A stretch of 64,000 nucleotides of DNA from Christensenella timonensis (GCF_900087015.1 NZ_FLKP01000002.1:620001-684000), one strand, 5' to 3'. Positions 13,940 to 22,908 are shown, counted from the first letter of the stretch. Numbers and translations: made by a program. Notes: generated from the sequence alone by a model not told the origin.

Positions 13940-16900
13940 ATGAAAAACAGTTGGATGGCTCATAAAAAAGTAAAGAACCTGATAACGATCATCGTTGCGG
14001 TTGCAGTGATGATCGGCATGGTGATTCCAACGGTAGCAATGGAAGATACAAAAACAGCGGCAGAACCTTTGGCTATGGAAGAAGCCTTGGCAGATGCCGC
14101 GGAAGGCGGCGAAGCGAATACGGAAGATATAAAGCAGGAACCGGCCCTTGACCAGGAAGAAATAACCGAGCCGGAGAATACGGATGAAAACGAGCCTGTG
14201 CCTGAAGAAACAGAGGATTTGGACGGACAGGAAGAAGAAATACAGGATAAGGCCGTGACAGCGGAAGAAGAGATTAAAAACCTCCTGGCGCCGGGATTAA
14301 CCTTAGTCACACCGCAAGATGGGGGGCTCATTGTACCATTCGATATTATCGATCTGGACGAAACGATGATCTATCCCGGTGTCAGGGCGGTTTGGTATGA
14401 CAAAAACGGGACTGTGGCCAGCGCGCCTGCGGGGGCGTCTATTACGGTCGTGCTGATGGATAAAGGGCCGCAGGATTCATACGCGGACTGGACGCCCTCG
14501 CAAAACAGGCTGGGAACTTCAAAAAATACGGAAGTGCTGAACGCCGGCAATGATTTTGACGGGTGGTTTGACAATATCATCAAGATGAGGTCCAAGAAGA
14601 TCGTCGTGAGCGGAGTACCGAGCGGATATACGGTGACGTATGACGACAATAGTACGTCCAACGAATATCCGGCCGGATATGACCCGGAATTTTTTTACAT
14701 CAACCTGACGAAGAATGATACGGTGGAAGCGGCGTTATCGAAGATCGAGGTAACGACTCCGCCGTCGCGGACAATGTATACGGAAGGCGCGAGCTTTGAC
14801 AAAGCAGGCATGGTGGTAACGGCAACGTATTCGGACGGCACAACAGCGCCGGTCACGGGGTACACCTACAGCCCGACGGGGGCGTTGGCGACGTCTGACA
14901 GCATAATTACAGTAAGTTATATGGAAGGCGGCGTGACGAAGACGGCGACGACGCCCATTACAGTTTTTGAGGCGCCCAGCCCGGAACTCGACAGTATTGA
15001 GGTCACGAAAAATCCGGACAAAACGATCTATACGGCGGGGGAAACGTTCGATCCGACAGGGCTTGAGGTGACCGCGCATTATACGAACGACGGTTCGGAC
15101 AAGGTTTTGACAGGGGGAGAATATACGCTTTCCACTCCTGATATGAGCACGGAAGGGACGAAAAACGTTACTGTAACATATGAGGAAGGCGGCATCCAAA
15201 GGGTGGCCACATTCCAGATCACGGTAAACCCTGTGCCGGTGGTTCTGGACAGTATCGCGGTGACGACGCCTCCGACGAAAACGGTGTATACGGAGGGCGA
15301 GAGCTTTGACAAAGCAGGCATGGTGGTAACGGCGACATACTCGGACGGTACGACAGCGCCGGTGACGGGGTACAACTACAGCCCGAGCGGGGCATTGGCA
15401 ACTTCCAATAGTATGATCACGATCAGCTATGAGGAAGACGGCGTGACGAAGACGGCGACGACGCCCATTACGGTGAACGCAGTGCCGGTGGTACTGGACA
15501 GTATCGCGGTGACGACGCCTCCGACGAAAACGGTGTATACGGAGGGCGAGAGCTTTGACAAAGCAGGCATGGTGGTAACGGCGACATACTCGGACGGTAC
15601 GACAGCGCCGGTGACGGGGTACACCTACAGCCCGACTGGCGCACTGGCAACTACGAATACGACGATCACGATCAGCTATGAGGAAGACGGGATCACCAAG
15701 ACGGCGACGACGCCCATTACGGTGAACGCAGTGCCGGTGGTACTGGACAGTATCGCGGTGACGACGCCTCCGACGAAAACGGTGTATACGGAGGGCGAGA
15801 GCTTTGACAAAGCAGGCATGGTGGTAACGGCGACGTACTCGGACGGCACAACAACGCCGGTGACGGGGTACACCTACAGCCCGACTGGCGCACTGGCAAC
15901 TACGAATACGACGATCACGATCAGCTATGAGGAAGACGGGATCACCAAGACAGCGACGACGCCCATTACAGTGAACGCAGTGCCGGTGGTTCTGGACAGT
16001 ATCGCGGTGACGACGCCTCCGGCGAAAACGGTGTATACGGAGGGCGAGAGCTTTGACGATACGGGCATGGTGGTAACGGCGACATACTCGGACGGTACGA
16101 CAGCGCCGGTGACGGGGTACAACTACAGCCCGAGCGGGGCACTGACAGTTGGAGATACATCCATAACAGTGAGTTACATGGAAGGTGGTATTATTAAGGT
16201 TACAACGACGCCCATCACAGTGAACGCAGTGCCGGTGGTATTGGACAGCATCGCGGTGACGACGCCACCGACGAAAACGGTGTATACGGAGGGCGAGAGC
16301 TTTGACAATACGGGCATGGTGGTAACGGCGACATACTCGGATGGGACGACAGCACCGGTCACGGGGTACACCTATAGCCCGAGCGGGGCATTGGCAACGT
16401 CTGACAGCATAATTACAGTAAGTTATATGGAAGGCGGCGTGACGAAGACGGCAACGACGCCCATCACAGTGAACGCAGTGCCGGTGGTATTGGACAGCAT
16501 CGCGGTGACGACGCCACCGACGAAAACGGTGTATACGGAGGGCGAGAGCTTTGACAATACGGGCATGGTGGTAACGGCGACATACTCGGATGGGACGACA
16601 GCACCGGTCACGGGGTACACCTATAGCCCGAGCGGGGCATTGGCAACGTCTGACAGCATAATTACAGTAAGTTATATGGAAGGCGGCGTGACGAAGACGG
16701 CAACGACGCCCATTACGGTGAACGCAGTGCCGGTGGTATTGGACAGCATCGCCGTGACGACCCCTCCGGTGAAAACGGTGTATACGGAGGGCGAGAGCTT
16801 TGACAAAGCCGGCATGGTGGTGACGGCGACGTACTCGGATGGGACGACAAAGCCGGTGACGGGCTACACCTACAGTCCGACTGGGGCGTTGGCAATCGGG

Positions 16901-17515
16901 GATACAGCGATAACGGTGGGTTATATGGAAGGCGGTATTATTAAAATCGCAGTCACATCCATTACCGTAAATCCGATGCCTATCATGCTCGATAGCATCG
17001 AAATGACGACACCGCCGGCCAAAACAGAGTATGCAGTGGGCGAGGACTTCGATCCGAGCGGCATGGAAGTGACCGCGCATTATACGAATGGCGGAGCGGA
17101 CATGATATTGGATAGAAGCGAATATACGATCGACCCTGTTGACATGGCTACACCGGGAACCAAGACGGTCGTTATCAGGCATGTGGATCATGATATCGAA
17201 AAGACACATAGCTTTGCGGTGACAGTAACGGAGGCATTGCAGCCTTCTCCGGAACCGACAGGGCCCAGCGAGACGGTTGATCCAGGATCGACTACGACAA
17301 CCGACCCTGAACCGGAAGCGACTGTATCGCAATCGGCAGCGGCAGATACGCAGGCAACAGACGGCAGCAGTGATACGGACGAAGCAATGCCCAAGACAGG
17401 AGTAGAAGATTCGCGGCTGCTGATGAGCGCCATATTGACCATGGCAGGGCTGGCCGCATTCATCCTGCTGGTACAAGCGGCAAAACAAAAGAAAGAAGAA
17501 GATGGGAAATATTAA
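13940..17515 (+). CDS. Cell-wall-anchored Ig-like repeat protein
   Basis: About 1,191 residues from the ATG at 13940. This start is chosen because GGAGG lies 7-8 bases before it; the upstream TTG overlaps that ribosome-binding site. The protein has a signal peptide (Lys-rich start, then LITIIVAVAVMIGMVIPTVA), a Glu/Asp-rich acidic linker (about residues 35-110), a unique region (about 115-260), ten bacterial Ig-like domains of about 83 residues, and a Pro/Thr/Ser-rich stretch. It ends with MPKTG, a hydrophobic helix and a charged tail. It follows the giant surface protein by 143 bp and is only 5 bp before the sortase gene, so the three probably form a secretion and anchoring locus. Role: wall-attached spacer or adhesin; no ligand is evident. 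Confidence 0.92.
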   Translation: MKNSWMAHKKVKNLITIIVAVAVMIGMVIPTVAMEDTKTAAEPLAMEEALADAAEGGEANTEDIKQEPALDQEEITEPENTDENEPVPEETEDLDGQEEEIQDKAVTAEEEIKNLLAPGLTLVTPQDGGLIVPFDIIDLDETMIYPGVRAVWYDKNGTVASAPAGASITVVLMDKGPQDSYADWTPSQNRLGTSKNTEVLNAGNDFDGWFDNIIKMRSKKIVVSGVPSGYTVTYDDNSTSNEYPAGYDPEFFYINLTKNDTVEAALSKIEVTTPPSRTMYTEGASFDKAGMVVTATYSDGTTAPVTGYTYSPTGALATSDSIITVSYMEGGVTKTATTPITVFEAPSPELDSIEVTKNPDKTIYTAGETFDPTGLEVTAHYTNDGSDKVLTGGEYTLSTPDMSTEGTKNVTVTYEEGGIQRVATFQITVNPVPVVLDSIAVTTPPTKTVYTEGESFDKAGMVVTATYSDGTTAPVTGYNYSPSGALATSNSMITISYEEDGVTKTATTPITVNAVPVVLDSIAVTTPPTKTVYTEGESFDKAGMVVTATYSDGTTAPVTGYTYSPTGALATTNTTITISYEEDGITKTATTPITVNAVPVVLDSIAVTTPPTKTVYTEGESFDKAGMVVTATYSDGTTTPVTGYTYSPTGALATTNTTITISYEEDGITKTATTPITVNAVPVVLDSIAVTTPPAKTVYTEGESFDDTGMVVTATYSDGTTAPVTGYNYSPSGALTVGDTSITVSYMEGGIIKVTTTPITVNAVPVVLDSIAVTTPPTKTVYTEGESFDNTGMVVTATYSDGTTAPVTGYTYSPSGALATSDSIITVSYMEGGVTKTATTPITVNAVPVVLDSIAVTTPPTKTVYTEGESFDNTGMVVTATYSDGTTAPVTGYTYSPSGALATSDSIITVSYMEGGVTKTATTPITVNAVPVVLDSIAVTTPPVKTVYTEGESFDKAGMVVTATYSDGTTKPVTGYTYSPTGALAIGDTAITVGYMEGGIIKIAVTSITVNPMPIMLDSIEMTTPPAKTEYAVGEDFDPSGMEVTAHYTNGGADMILDRSEYTIDPVDMATPGTKTVVIRHVDHDIEKTHSFAVTVTEALQPSPEPTGPSETVDPGSTTTTDPEPEATVSQSAAADTQATDGSSDTDEAMPKTGVEDSRLLMSAILTMAGLAAFILLVQAAKQKKEEDGKY
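14735..17230 (+). repeat. Ten tandem Ig-like domain repeats, 249-bp period
   Basis: Units carry VLDSIAVTTPP, KTVYTEGESFD, GMVVTATYSDGTT, PVTGYTYSPTGAL and TPITVNAVP. The central seven units keep an exact 249-bp period. The first, second and tenth are more diverged; the second and tenth carry AHYTN in place of ATYSD. Two neighbouring central units, starting near 16211 and 16460, are identical over about 250 bp, which points to recent duplication or gene conversion. Confidence 0.9.
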
Positions 17516-17520
17516 AAAGA

Positions 17521-18288
17521 ATGGCAAGGCAAAGATACGGTAAAAAGTCGAAAAGGGGGGTATGGATATGGATCGGGATCGTGGTATGCGTTTGCGTGAT
17601 GCTGTATGCCGGATCCCAGATCTATATGGAAACAAAAGAGGACAATCTGGGGGACAGCACCTATTCGGCGCTGAAAGAAAAAGTTTTCTTGAGCACGACA
17701 AGTGAAACGGCGGCGGAAGGCCCTAAGGTGTGGGAACCGGATATTTCGACGCTTAAGGAAATCAGCGGCAATGCGGTTGCGTGGATCTGCTCGGAAGGCA
17801 CGCCTATCGACTATCCTGTTGTGCAGGGGGCGGATAATACTTTCTACCTGACCCACCTGCATGACGGAACAAGCAATAGGGTGGGCGCTATTTTCCTGGA
17901 TTACCGCAATGCGCCTGACTTTTCAGACCAGAACTCAATTGTGTATGGGCATCACATGAAAAGCGGAAAAATGTTTGCGGAACTGGAAAAATACAAGGAG
18001 CAGTCATATTATGACGGACATCGGTCGCTTACGCTTTATACGCAGGATGCCGCGTACCGGATCGAATTGATTGCAGGATATGTCGTGGATGGATCGATCA
18101 ACGATCTGGAACTGAATTTTGGAAACGGGGAGGAATTTTGCTCCTTCGTAGAGAAGATAAAAAGGAAATCCACATTCCAATCAGACACGGCAGTTGCTGG
18201 GACGGATCGGATCGTTACGATGGTAACGTGTACCTATGACTTTACCAACGCAAGATATGCGTTGATCGGGAAATTGGTAACGCTGTAA
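17521..18288 (+). CDS. srtB: Class B sortase
   Basis: A 255-residue membrane-bound transpeptidase. It has a basic N terminus, one transmembrane segment (about residues 14-30) and a sortase B catalytic domain. The catalytic His is in YGHHMKSGKMF, the Cys in VTMVTCTYDF and the Arg in TNARY. Class B sortases cleave a C-terminal sorting motif and join the Thr carboxyl to the cell-wall peptide. The gene starts 5 bp after the MPKTG protein, and the two upstream surface proteins carry FPKTG and MPKTG. These are therefore its likely substrates; clostridial SrtB enzymes are known to take PxTG motifs with varied first residues. No strong ribosome-binding site is seen, so translation may be coupled to the upstream gene. 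Confidence 0.93.
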   Translation: MARQRYGKKSKRGVWIWIGIVVCVCVMLYAGSQIYMETKEDNLGDSTYSALKEKVFLSTTSETAAEGPKVWEPDISTLKEISGNAVAWICSEGTPIDYPVVQGADNTFYLTHLHDGTSNRVGAIFLDYRNAPDFSDQNSIVYGHHMKSGKMFAELEKYKEQSYYDGHRSLTLYTQDAAYRIELIAGYVVDGSINDLELNFGNGEEFCSFVEKIKRKSTFQSDTAVAGTDRIVTMVTCTYDFTNARYALIGKLVTL

Positions 18289-18317
18289 GAAAAATGGCTA
18301 TAAAAAAGGATAAGAGG

Positions 18318-19505
18318 ATGAATGGATTTTTAAAAGACCGAGGAAGATGGAAAAAAAGGATACTGTATATTTGCGTGGCTGTTTTGACCTTTGCGGTGAT
18401 GTCGGTATCGGCATTTGCGCAGGGGTTGCCGGAGGGAGATCCTGCTATCGTGGATGCGGGCGTTTCGGAGACACAGGAAACAGGCGATATCGCTTTGGAA
18501 GAACCTGTAAGAACAGAGGAAACAGCCCCGGAGCCTTCACCGGAGCCGGAACCGACAGCTGCCCCGGAACCGACGGAAACGGCAGCGCCCGAACCGGCGG
18601 CGACCCCGGAGCCAGTGGAAGAACCGGCGGGTGGCAAAACAGCGGAGCCATCGGTGGAAACACTGCCAGAAATGCCAGCGGAAGAACAGCAGATGGAAAC
18701 AAAGCCGCCTGCGCCAGCCGAAGAAACCAAACCGGTCTATAATGTGCCGGCAGTGTTCTTAAAGGACATCGTGGCTAAAGGCGACGACAGTACGCTTGCG
18801 TTGACGGATGAACAGCTGGCGGAAATCGAAAAAATACTTCCGGATGCACTGTCCCCTTACCGCAGGGAAGTTGTCATGCAGGCGTATTCCCTCGTGGGAA
18901 AGGTCCACTATTTCTGGGGCGGCAAGAGTACGCAGACAGGCTGGGATATCCGGTGGGGAAATGAGGCCATCGTAGGCAGCGGGGGAAGTACACAGACGGG
19001 GACGATGCGCGCATATGGGCTTGATTGCAGCGGCTATGTGCTGTGGAGTTTGGTGAACACAGAGGAAACGCTCGGGGCAGCAGGAGAGATCGGGCGGATG
19101 GATAAAACAGACGTCAGCAACCGCGTCGGATATGGAACGGCAGGGCAATGGGAAGCATCCACAGAAATCGCGTGGGAAGAAGCGCAGCCGGGAGATTTGG
19201 CATTTTATGGTGCGCCTGCGACGACGCCGCGCAACCATGTTGGCATTATTGTAGGAAGGAACGGGGAAGGACAGCTTTTGGTGGCGCATTGCTCCTCCAC
19301 GCAGAACAATGTCGTGGTTTCGGAAGCGGGGGAAGAAGGTTTCCGGCATATCCGGGCCTTGAAGCTGGTGCAAACGCGCGAAGAAGGACTGCCTGCCGAA
19401 AAAATGGCCGGCGGCCGGAAAATGTCCAACGGGCTTCCAATGTTTTTGACAGAGGCGCAGGTTTATGAGGATGCTGTGAAAAACGGTTGGAACATAAGCG
19501 AATAA
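18318..19505 (+). CDS. Secreted NlpC/P60-family cysteine peptidase
   Basis: About 395 residues from the ATG at 18318, preceded by AAGGA; an in-frame ATG at 18294 is the alternative. A signal peptide (RILYICVAVLTFAVMSVSAFA) is followed by a Pro/Glu/Ala/Thr-rich low-complexity linker (roughly residues 45-135) that could span or bind the wall. An NlpC/P60 catalytic domain follows. The nucleophile Cys is in YGLDCSGYV, the His in RNHVGIIVG, and a further polar or His position lies in VAHCSS. Such enzymes cut peptidoglycan stem peptides, often gamma-D-Glu-diaminopimelate bonds. It lies just downstream of the sortase and may open or remodel the wall where the large surface proteins are attached. Confidence 0.88.
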   Translation: MNGFLKDRGRWKKRILYICVAVLTFAVMSVSAFAQGLPEGDPAIVDAGVSETQETGDIALEEPVRTEETAPEPSPEPEPTAAPEPTETAAPEPAATPEPVEEPAGGKTAEPSVETLPEMPAEEQQMETKPPAPAEETKPVYNVPAVFLKDIVAKGDDSTLALTDEQLAEIEKILPDALSPYRREVVMQAYSLVGKVHYFWGGKSTQTGWDIRWGNEAIVGSGGSTQTGTMRAYGLDCSGYVLWSLVNTEETLGAAGEIGRMDKTDVSNRVGYGTAGQWEASTEIAWEEAQPGDLAFYGAPATTPRNHVGIIVGRNGEGQLLVAHCSSTQNNVVVSEAGEEGFRHIRALKLVQTREEGLPAEKMAGGRKMSNGLPMFLTEAQVYEDAVKNGWNISE

Positions 19506-19537
19506 AATGTATTGAAATTTTTTGAAGGAGCATAAAT

Positions 19538-19975
19538 ATGAAGAGAAAAAAGATAGTTCTTGTAGCGGCGCTGGTAGGGATCCTGCTCGTTATGGCGGTA
19601 GGGTGCGTATCGAAAACCGCGGCTACGGTGAAAGTAGGCGGTGAAGAGGTCGCCACACTGTATTCCGTTGTGGGGGAAAGGGCCATCACAGGGTCGTCCG
19701 TGAGCACGGGGACGGACGGGTCTGTGACAAAGCTGACCTATGGCGGCGGAACGGTATCGATCGACGACGTCAATGAATATATTTCCAAGCTGGTCAATGA
19801 TGATGGTTTTTTGATAACGCAGCAGGCTCAAAACGACGGGACAGGCCAGTCTTACCAGATCGGGAAGGGCTCCGCATCGGAAGGAAAGATCCTGTTGATC
19901 GACTTCTATTTTGTCGACGGCGGCGATACAATCATAACCTATACGGAAACGGCCGGCCAGGTTACGGCGGCATAG
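19538..19975 (+). CDS. Small predicted lipoprotein, function unknown
   Basis: A 145-residue protein with a clear ribosome-binding site (GAAGGAG). It has a basic start, a hydrophobic stretch and the lipobox MAVGC, so it should be cleaved and lipid-anchored outside the membrane. The mature part is Gly/Ser/Thr-rich with a short beta-strand pattern (KILLIDFYFVDGGDTIITY) and no recognised enzyme motif. It is the last gene of the surface locus. I do not recognise the family. Confidence 0.75.
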   Translation: MKRKKIVLVAALVGILLVMAVGCVSKTAATVKVGGEEVATLYSVVGERAITGSSVSTGTDGSVTKLTYGGGTVSIDDVNEYISKLVNDDGFLITQQAQNDGTGQSYQIGKGSASEGKILLIDFYFVDGGDTIITYTETAGQVTAA

Positions 19976-20008
19976 CTGTCCATAATATATATCAGGAGGT
20001 ATTTGTGT

Positions 20009-20434
20009 TTGGATGATGGATTGAAAATCAAACTGTACGCTTTTACGATGGATTGCACAGACCCGCGAGAATTGGCGGAATTCTACGCAGCGCTGCTTAG
20101 GTGGGAGGTTGTATTTTGCGATGAAGAATATGCGTGTGTAGGCCCCTTGGGTGCGCAGCAGGGCGCATATCCCGGCATAACATTCCAAGGAAACCCCGCA
20201 TACCAACCGCCCGTGTGGCCGGATGCACCTGAAGCGCAGCAGCAGATGGCACATTTGGATTTCGCCGTAAATGATGTGGAAAAAGCTGTCCGGCATGCCG
20301 TTCATTGTGGAGCAACGGTCGCAAAAGAGCAATTCAGTGACAATTGGACAGTGATGATTGACCCGGCAGGGCATCCTTTCTGTTTGTGTCAAATGAAATC
20401 CGTGATCGAAAGCGACCACTTTGCATTATTATAG
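20009..20434 (+). CDS. VOC (glyoxalase-like) family protein
   Basis: About 141 residues. The start is taken as TTG at 20009, eight bases after AGGAGGT; a TTG at 20003 is too close to that site. It contains a glyoxalase/dioxygenase-superfamily fold pattern: DCTDPRELAEFYAALLRW early, HLDFAVNDVEKAV mid-way and DPAGHPFCL near the end. Typical VOC metal positions appear only partly, so the reaction is unknown. It may be a bleomycin-resistance or glyoxalase-like binding protein. A strong terminator follows. Confidence 0.75.
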   Translation: MDDGLKIKLYAFTMDCTDPRELAEFYAALLRWEVVFCDEEYACVGPLGAQQGAYPGITFQGNPAYQPPVWPDAPEAQQQMAHLDFAVNDVEKAVRHAVHCGATVAKEQFSDNWTVMIDPAGHPFCLCQMKSVIESDHFALL

Positions 20435-20463
20435 AAAATACGAAGGGATTTTGTGTTCCTGAT

Positions 20464-20500
20464 AAAAAAGGCTTTAACCGGAAAGGTTAAGGCCTTTTTC
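20464..20500. terminator. Bidirectional Rho-independent terminator
   Basis: AAAAGGCTTTAACC (20466-20479) pairs with GGTTAAGGCCTTTT (20485-20498), with one G-T wobble and a 5-nt loop. A-runs and T-runs flank both sides. It serves the VOC gene (+) and the convergent DUF1273 gene (-). Confidence 0.85.
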
Positions 20501-20503
20501 CTA

Positions 20504-21082
20504 TTATTGACGGGCGGCCTTGATTTTTTCTGCGAGATTGATGATCTCGATTCCTTTTTTCCGGCAGTAATCGACGGTATAGGCTGTGCCGCCGCTTTGG
20601 CCGTCGTGATAGCAGATCAGTCGGCTTGCATGGTCGGCCATGAAACGGTTCCGTACATGGAAACATTCCCTGGAATAATCCTCGCTCACATAAATGACCT
20701 GATCCGCGAGGCCTGCCAATTTTTGATGGCGCAGCTGCCATATACCATCCCATCGTTTACTGTGGTCACGGTAAGGAACAGCACAGGACAGACGGATATG
20801 CTCGTAGCCCGGATGCTTTTTCAGCCGCAGGATCGTTTCGCCGCAGATGATATCAAATCCTTGCGCCATACCGCATAAAAAGGCCGTATAGCCTTTTTCG
20901 ATACTGAAGAGAATGTAGATGTTGATATATCCGAGCAGGATGCTGTATTCCCGGGAGGGCGCCTTGAGGGGAAAGGCAAACTTCTCAGGCCGGTAACCGC
21001 TGAAGCAACAGGTGGTTTCTTTTTCCGCGGCACAGTTTTCAACAATAATATGTGATCTTTTCTTGGAGGCCTCCAAAAACAA
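20504..21082 (-). CDS. DUF1273/YpsA-like SLOG-superfamily protein
   Basis: About 192 residues. The family hallmark CCFSGYRPEKF is near residue 25. Then come a Gly-rich turn (FLCGMAQGFDIICGE), the segment LKKHPGYEHIRLSCAVPYRDHSKRW and a final ICYHDGQSGGTAYTVDYCRKKG. DUF1273 proteins are Rossmann-like SLOG domains thought to bind nucleotides or sugar-nucleotide ligands; YpsA relatives affect cell division in Bacilli. The start is uncertain: TTG at 21082 is the longest choice. A plus-strand frame over the same bases has no family signature and reads through the terminator. The promoter region is shared with palindromes before the divergent regulator. Confidence 0.75.
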   Translation of the reverse strand: MFLEASKKRSHIIVENCAAEKETTCCFSGYRPEKFAFPLKAPSREYSILLGYINIYILFSIEKGYTAFLCGMAQGFDIICGETILRLKKHPGYEHIRLSCAVPYRDHSKRWDGIWQLRHQKLAGLADQVIYVSEDYSRECFHVRNRFMADHASRLICYHDGQSGGTAYTVDYCRKKGIEIINLAEKIKAARQ

Positions 21083-21121
21083 CAGTATATCGTTATATTA
21101 ATACAAAAACAGGATGAAATC

Positions 21122-21182
21122 AACCGTTAATGGTTAACTATTTCAAATTGTAATTGTTAGACTTAACTAACGATATATCGTT
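21122..21182. promoter_or_regulatory. Palindromic operator candidates in a divergent promoter region
   Basis: AACGATATATCGTT (21169-21182) is a perfect 14-bp palindrome directly before the XRE gene. AACCGTTAATGGTT (21122-21135) is near-palindromic. A third partial match, ATATCGTTATAT, lies near 21087-21098 by the start of the minus-strand gene. This is the usual place for an autoregulating Cro/CI-type repressor to bind. Function is inferred from position and symmetry only. Confidence 0.5.
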
Positions 21183-21193
21183 GAGAGGCTTAT

Positions 21194-21436
21194 ATGAACA
21201 TATCGCAAGCTGTCCGCAAAAGAATATTGCAAATATGCAAGGCCAATGGGCTGTCTGTAAATGCTTTGAGCAATCAATCGGGGGTAACGCAGTCCACGGT
21301 CAATAATATTGTGAATGGGCCCACGTATAACGTGGGGATAGCAACCATCAAAAAATTGTGTGATGGTGTTAATATGTCCATAAGAGATTTTTTCGACTGT
21401 GACTTGTTCGATGATGTTGAACCCGAAGTAAAATAG
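21194..21436 (+). CDS. Small XRE-family helix-turn-helix regulator
   Basis: An 80-residue protein, almost entirely a Cro/CI-type helix-turn-helix: KANGLSVNALSNQSGVTQSTVNNIVNG with the recognition helix in TQSTVNNIV. A short acidic tail follows. GAGAGG lies 6-11 bases before the ATG. The palindromes immediately upstream suggest autoregulation and control of the divergent DUF1273 gene. It is more A+T-rich than the surface locus. Confidence 0.82.
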   Translation: MNISQAVRKRILQICKANGLSVNALSNQSGVTQSTVNNIVNGPTYNVGIATIKKLCDGVNMSIRDFFDCDLFDDVEPEVK

Positions 21437-21515
21437 AATTTAGATAAAAGAATCATAAAACATGAAAGAATAATCAAGAAAGAATTGCACTGATACTAGC
21501 TCGAGGGATAAATAT

Positions 21516-21743
21516 ATGATAGATTATAGGTATGACAAAGAAATTGGTAAGCAAATAGCTAAGTTTCGTATACAGGCTAATATGACTCAGGAGGATTTAT
21601 CCGCACAGCTACAGACGAAAGGCTGCGATCTGACAAGAAGTGCTGTTGCAAAGATCGAAGCAGGACAAAGACATATTTATACGGGCGAAATCAAGGCCAT
21701 AAAAGAGGTTCTAAAAGTATCTTATGAGGATTTATTTGTATAA
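21516..21743 (+). CDS. Small XRE-family helix-turn-helix regulator
   Basis: A 75-residue single-domain DNA-binding protein: IGKQIAKFRIQANMTQEDLSAQLQ, then TRSAVAKIEAGQRHIYTGEIKAIKEVL. That is the canonical XRE layout with the conserved Q (TQEDL) and the recognition-helix segment SAVAKIEAGQR. GAGGGAT precedes the ATG by about seven bases, and a terminator follows closely. Together with the previous gene it forms a pair of tiny regulators, typical of mobile or accessory DNA. Confidence 0.85.
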   Translation: MIDYRYDKEIGKQIAKFRIQANMTQEDLSAQLQTKGCDLTRSAVAKIEAGQRHIYTGEIKAIKEVLKVSYEDLFV

Positions 21744-21770
21744 TCACGTGGACATCAGGCAAGCAATGTA

Positions 21771-21795
21771 AAACCGCTTTTTAAGCGGTTTTTTT
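21771..21795 (+). terminator. Rho-independent terminator
   Basis: AAACCGCTT (21771-21779) pairs with AAGCGGTTT (21783-21791) across a 3-nt loop and is followed by a T-run. It ends the short XRE transcript. Confidence 0.85.
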
Positions 21796-21911
21796 AATGA
21801 TTGCAAGTGTGTTTGAAAAACGATATTTATTACAAACCTGAATAACGCTTCATGAGTTGTTTATATATCTTCATGACAAATGAATGAATCAATAAGAGGA
21901 GCGGGCGAGTC

Positions 21912-22908
21912 ATGATATATAATCAGTGGTATGCCGTTTTATCGGGCAAAGAAGTAAAAAAGGGCAAGATCCTCGGGGTAAAACGTTTAGGCGAGCGAGA
22001 AAATGATCTTTTTTCGTGACAGTTCCGGGCAGGTTCAATGCATTGCCGATAAATGCTGCCATAGGGGAGCGTCGCTTTCTATCGGCCGCCATTGCGGCGA
22101 TACGGTTGCCTGTCCTTTTCACGGGATAGAATACAATAGAAATGGAAAGGCGGTTGTTATCCCGGTCAACGGGCATGCTTCGCCAGTCCCGGAAAATTTT
22201 AAAGTCGAGAGTTATAGCGTACAGGAGGCACATGGTTTTATTTGGCTTTGGTATGGCGACGAAATCGAGTCATTGCCGCCGCTGCCGTTTTTTGAAGAAT
22301 TGGATGAGATGAGCTATTCTGAAATCAAAGACCCGTGGCCGGTTCACTATTCCCGCTGCATCGAAAACCAATTGGATGCGCCCCATGTACCTTTTGTGCA
22401 CAGGACAACGATAGGGCGTGGAAACAAAACCGTGATCGATGGCCCTAAGGTGGTCTTTGACGATGAAACGCTGACTTTTTATATCAAAAGCCATAAGGAC
22501 GATGGCAAGATCGTTGCAATGAAGCCTTCACAGATTTTGCAATATAAGGATTGGTTTTCCCTGCAGTTCCGTTTTCCGAATATCTGGCAAAATCTGATTG
22601 CTCCTAAAATGCGGATTTTTGCGGCGTTTGTTCCAGTGGATGAAGAAAATTCCGTCGTGTATATCCGGTATTATCAAGGGATCGTGAGGATCCCGCTCTT
22701 GCGCGAACTCATGAATTTTTCCGGAAAAGCTTTCAGTAAGGTGGTTTTGCGCCAGGACAAAAATGTTGTGCAAACGTAGCTTCCCAAAAAGACCGGGCTG
22801 CATATGCAAGAAAACTTATTTCCCGGTGATTCATCCATTATAGAATATAGAAAGATCCGCCATGAGTTAAAAGAACATAACGGTAGCGTCAACAAGCCGC
22901 ATGGTTGA
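21912..22908 (+). pseudogene. Rieske [2Fe-2S] aromatic-ring oxygenase-like gene, frameshifted and with an in-frame stop
   Basis: The N terminus MIYNQWYAVLSGKEVKKGK starts at ATG 21912 (AGAGGAG upstream) but runs out of frame at the A-run 22000-22003. Removing one A joins it to IFFRDSSGQVQ in the next frame. That frame has the Rieske motifs CCHRGAS (C-x-H) and CPFHG (C-x2-H), and the mononuclear-iron motif DAPHVPFVH. An amber TAG at 22777-22779 then interrupts VVQT/LPKKTGLHMQEN. The frame stays open and family-like (IIEYRKIRHELK) to TGA at 22906-22908. Intact relatives are single polypeptides of about 330 residues. Two independent lesions argue for decay and against a single sequencing slip. 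The longest open part is 22003-22779. Confidence 0.8.

Noticed and set aside
14735-17230. CRISPR-like regular repeats
   Set aside because: The 249-bp units are coding, in frame and contiguous, without spacers; they are Ig-like domains.
14735-17701. 988-codon minus-strand frame across the Ig-like repeats
   Set aside because: It repeats with the same 249-bp period as the real gene and is Cys/Arg/His-rich nonsense; stop codons are absent only because of the repeat composition.
20453-20878. Plus-strand ORF opposite the DUF1273 gene
   Set aside because: It starts inside the terminator hairpin and lacks family motifs, while the opposite strand carries CCFSGYRPEKF.
22777-22779. Amber TAG in the Rieske gene as a recoded (pyrrolysine-like) codon
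   Set aside because: The same gene also has a frameshift, and no recoding genes are seen in the window; decay is the simpler explanation.
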